This document shows positions 63,885 to 64,000 of a stretch of 64,000 nucleotides of DNA, one piece after another. The position numbers and the translations under genes are program-made. The DNA lies in the NCBI GenBank assembly GCA_032433765.1, contig JAVIAB010000073.1, positions 57,136,565 to 57,200,564 on the forward strand, read 5' to 3'. Under the pieces are notes generated by a model that worked only from the letters and a program-made list of their open reading frames with translations, was not told the origin of the DNA and searched no databases. Position 1 is the first letter of the stretch. Every line of letters begins with the position of its first letter. The DNA comes from Megaustenia siamemsis (taxonomy: Eukaryota; Mollusca; Gastropoda; Stylommatophora; Ariophantidae).

Positions 63885-64000
63885 TGGCTTGAATCTATTT
63901 ATAGTGAAAGCTGGGAAACAACAAAAGTGATTGAGAAAAAACTAAATGTTTTCAAAGACAAAGCCCTAAGAAGAATACTCTGTGTACAATTAAATGAATT
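63885..64000 (+). mobile_element. RTE-like LINE fragment running off the window
   Basis: YSESWETTKVIEKKLNVFKD then KALRRILCVQLNE. The (C)ESW..T..IE..L..F...LR.IL block; continues beyond 64000. Confidence 0.8.

Overview
The window is AT-rich nuclear DNA from an animal. It is almost entirely the interior of one very long, intron-rich gene on the minus strand. That gene is a polycystin-1-family (PKD1-like) membrane protein whose introns are packed with retrotransposon debris. I found 17 coding exons, from 60832 (5'-most) down to 3353 (3'-most). Sixteen of the exons are 104-248 nt and one is 36 nt. Their reading phases join cleanly except at one place, between 19058 and 15436, where an exon is missing or unrecognised. 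In protein order the exons encode part of the extracellular N-terminal region, a GPS-like motif, TM1, a complete PLAT/LH2 domain, TM2-TM6, the extracellular polycystin domain, and TM7-TM8. TM9-TM11 and the C-terminus would lie below coordinate 1. The N-terminal ectodomain and start lie above 64000. The repertoire (GPS plus PLAT polycystin, RTE-like and I-superfamily LINEs, a tRNA-headed SINE, hAT and TTAA-type elements) suits an invertebrate metazoan. My guess is a mollusc, but the sequence alone does not prove it.

Layout from low to high coordinates. 1-3.3 kb: a SINE, a 29-bp minisatellite, a TTAA-flanked MITE and two RTE fragments. 3.3-15.4 kb: the exons for TM6-TM8 and the polycystin domain. 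The introns between them hold a 957-bp non-autonomous hAT element, tandem repeats and a 37-unit 22-bp satellite. 15.4-30.6 kb: the exons for TM2-TM5, with several minus-strand LINEs, including an EN-RT element at 20.9-22.9 kb. 30.6-45.2 kb: the PLAT, TM1 and GPS exons, with RTE copies, a second TTAA MITE and a dispersed repeat family I cannot classify. 45.2-58.4 kb: a large intron region with LINEs, three SINE copies (one lies just below 45.2 kb) and the best element in the window. That element is a 4.05-kb I-superfamily LINE (52043-56092) with a 12-bp target-site duplication, killed by only two stop codons and one frameshift. It is followed by a ~1-kb, ~52-bp-unit minisatellite. 58.4-64 kb: the two 5'-most visible exons and more LINE fragments.

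I see no bacterial-type gene cluster, CRISPR array, rRNA or functional tRNA gene. The most interesting points are the GPS motif without its cleavage tripeptide, two apparent GC-AG introns, the near-intact I-type LINE, the satellite with a detectable 12-unit duplication, a multi-fragment dispersed repeat, and hammerhead-ribozyme-like motifs in repeat remnants. Exon boundaries were inferred by hand from splice consensus, phase and family similarity. LINE clade names are inference from motif style.
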